DNA from: Pseudomonadota bacterium
GTDB lineage: Bacteria; Myxococcota; Myxococcia; Myxococcales; Anaeromyxobacteraceae
Reading direction: 5' to 3'
Assembly (NCBI GenBank): GCA_023428085.1
Contig: JAEYZK010000414.1
Span: 1 to 9,655, forward strand
Length of the DNA stretch: 9,655 nt
The notes below the pieces were generated by a model. It saw only the letters and a program-made list of their open reading frames with translations, searched no databases and was not told the DNA's origin. Shown here in pieces: positions 7,520 through 9,655 of the stretch (position 1 is the stretch's first letter; each line of letters begins with the position of its first letter). The translations under genes and the position numbers were made by a program.

Positions 7520-7563
7520 GGCGGGCTCCTGCGCGCCGACGTGCCCGCCGGCCTCGCAGCACC
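7515..7563 (+). terminator. Possible stem-loop ending the pseudouridine synthase/membrane-protein transcript
   Basis: GGCGGGC (7520-7526) pairs with GCCCGCC (7543-7549) around a 16-nt loop. GGTGC (7515-7519) could extend the stem with GCACC (7559-7563) across a bulge. There is no T-run. It is the only structure I see between this gene and uvrB. Confidence 0.3.
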
Positions 7564-7618
7564 CCGGCGGGGCGATGGCGGGGCGAACGGCGGTGGGCGC
7601 GAGGTCAGAGCCACCCGT

Positions 7619-7624
7619 TACACT
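7619..7624 (+). promoter_or_regulatory. -10-like element unusually close to the uvrB start
   Basis: TACACT matches four of six -10 positions and lies only 7 nt before ATG 7632. Transcription from it would begin at or within 1-2 nt of the start codon. There is no Shine-Dalgarno sequence in the intervening ACTCGATCGG stretch. No good -35 is visible at the expected spacing. No LexA-type palindrome could be recognised nearby. Confidence 0.3.
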
Positions 7625-7631
7625 CGATCGG

Positions 7632-9655
<2,024 letters not shown>

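Noticed and set aside
7505..7631. LexA/SOS box upstream of uvrB
   Set aside because: uvrB is SOS-regulated in some bacteria, but I could not find a symmetric LexA-like element of a known type in this interval.

Overview
Organism: the sequence is very GC-rich, with almost every third codon position G or C, Shine-Dalgarno sites of the GGAGG type, and many long antisense shadow frames. Three things point to a myxobacterium close to Anaeromyxobacter (Myxococcota): a CdnL-type CarD regulator without an HMGA tail, a fused IspD-IspF enzyme, and the gene content around them. This assignment comes from recognising protein families by eye, not from a search.

Layout: (1) 1-732, minus strand, open at the window edge. 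This is a reading frame whose N-terminal ~140 residues look like the start of the DNA-uptake channel ComEC and whose remaining ~100 residues look like the C-terminal end of a proline iminopeptidase. It is either an assembly or recombination chimera or a broken gene. (2) 733-890, a divergent promoter region. (3) 891-4834, plus strand: cdnL, then ispDF, a two-TM membrane protein and cysS, the last three joined by ATGA overlaps. CarD-ispD-ispF-cysS order is also known in mycobacteria. (4) 4838-5331, minus strand: a small highly charged protein and, upstream of it, a CspA-type cold-shock protein, with a strong intrinsic terminator between them. The small gene converges on cysS across a 17-bp palindrome that contains both stop codons. 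(5) 5410-5470, divergent promoters for csp (minus) and an RluA-family pseudouridine synthase (plus). (6) 5530-7504, plus strand: the pseudouridine synthase and a multi-TM LPG-synthase-TM/UPF0104-type membrane protein. (7) 7632-9655, plus strand: uvrB, complete up to its C-terminal UVR motif but running off the window.

How the genes relate: most are conserved housekeeping genes for open-complex stabilisation by RNA polymerase (CdnL), isoprenoid precursors (IspDF), Cys-tRNA charging (CysS), RNA chaperoning (Csp), RNA modification (RluA family) and nucleotide excision repair (UvrB). I see no CRISPR array, tRNA, rRNA, insertion sequence, phage or defence cassette. I do not find a convincing undescribed multi-gene system. 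The points most worth a second look are the ComEC/iminopeptidase junction, a possible attenuator between csp and the small charged-protein gene, a possibly leaderless uvrB, and a Ser-to-Cys change in the UvrB DESH box.
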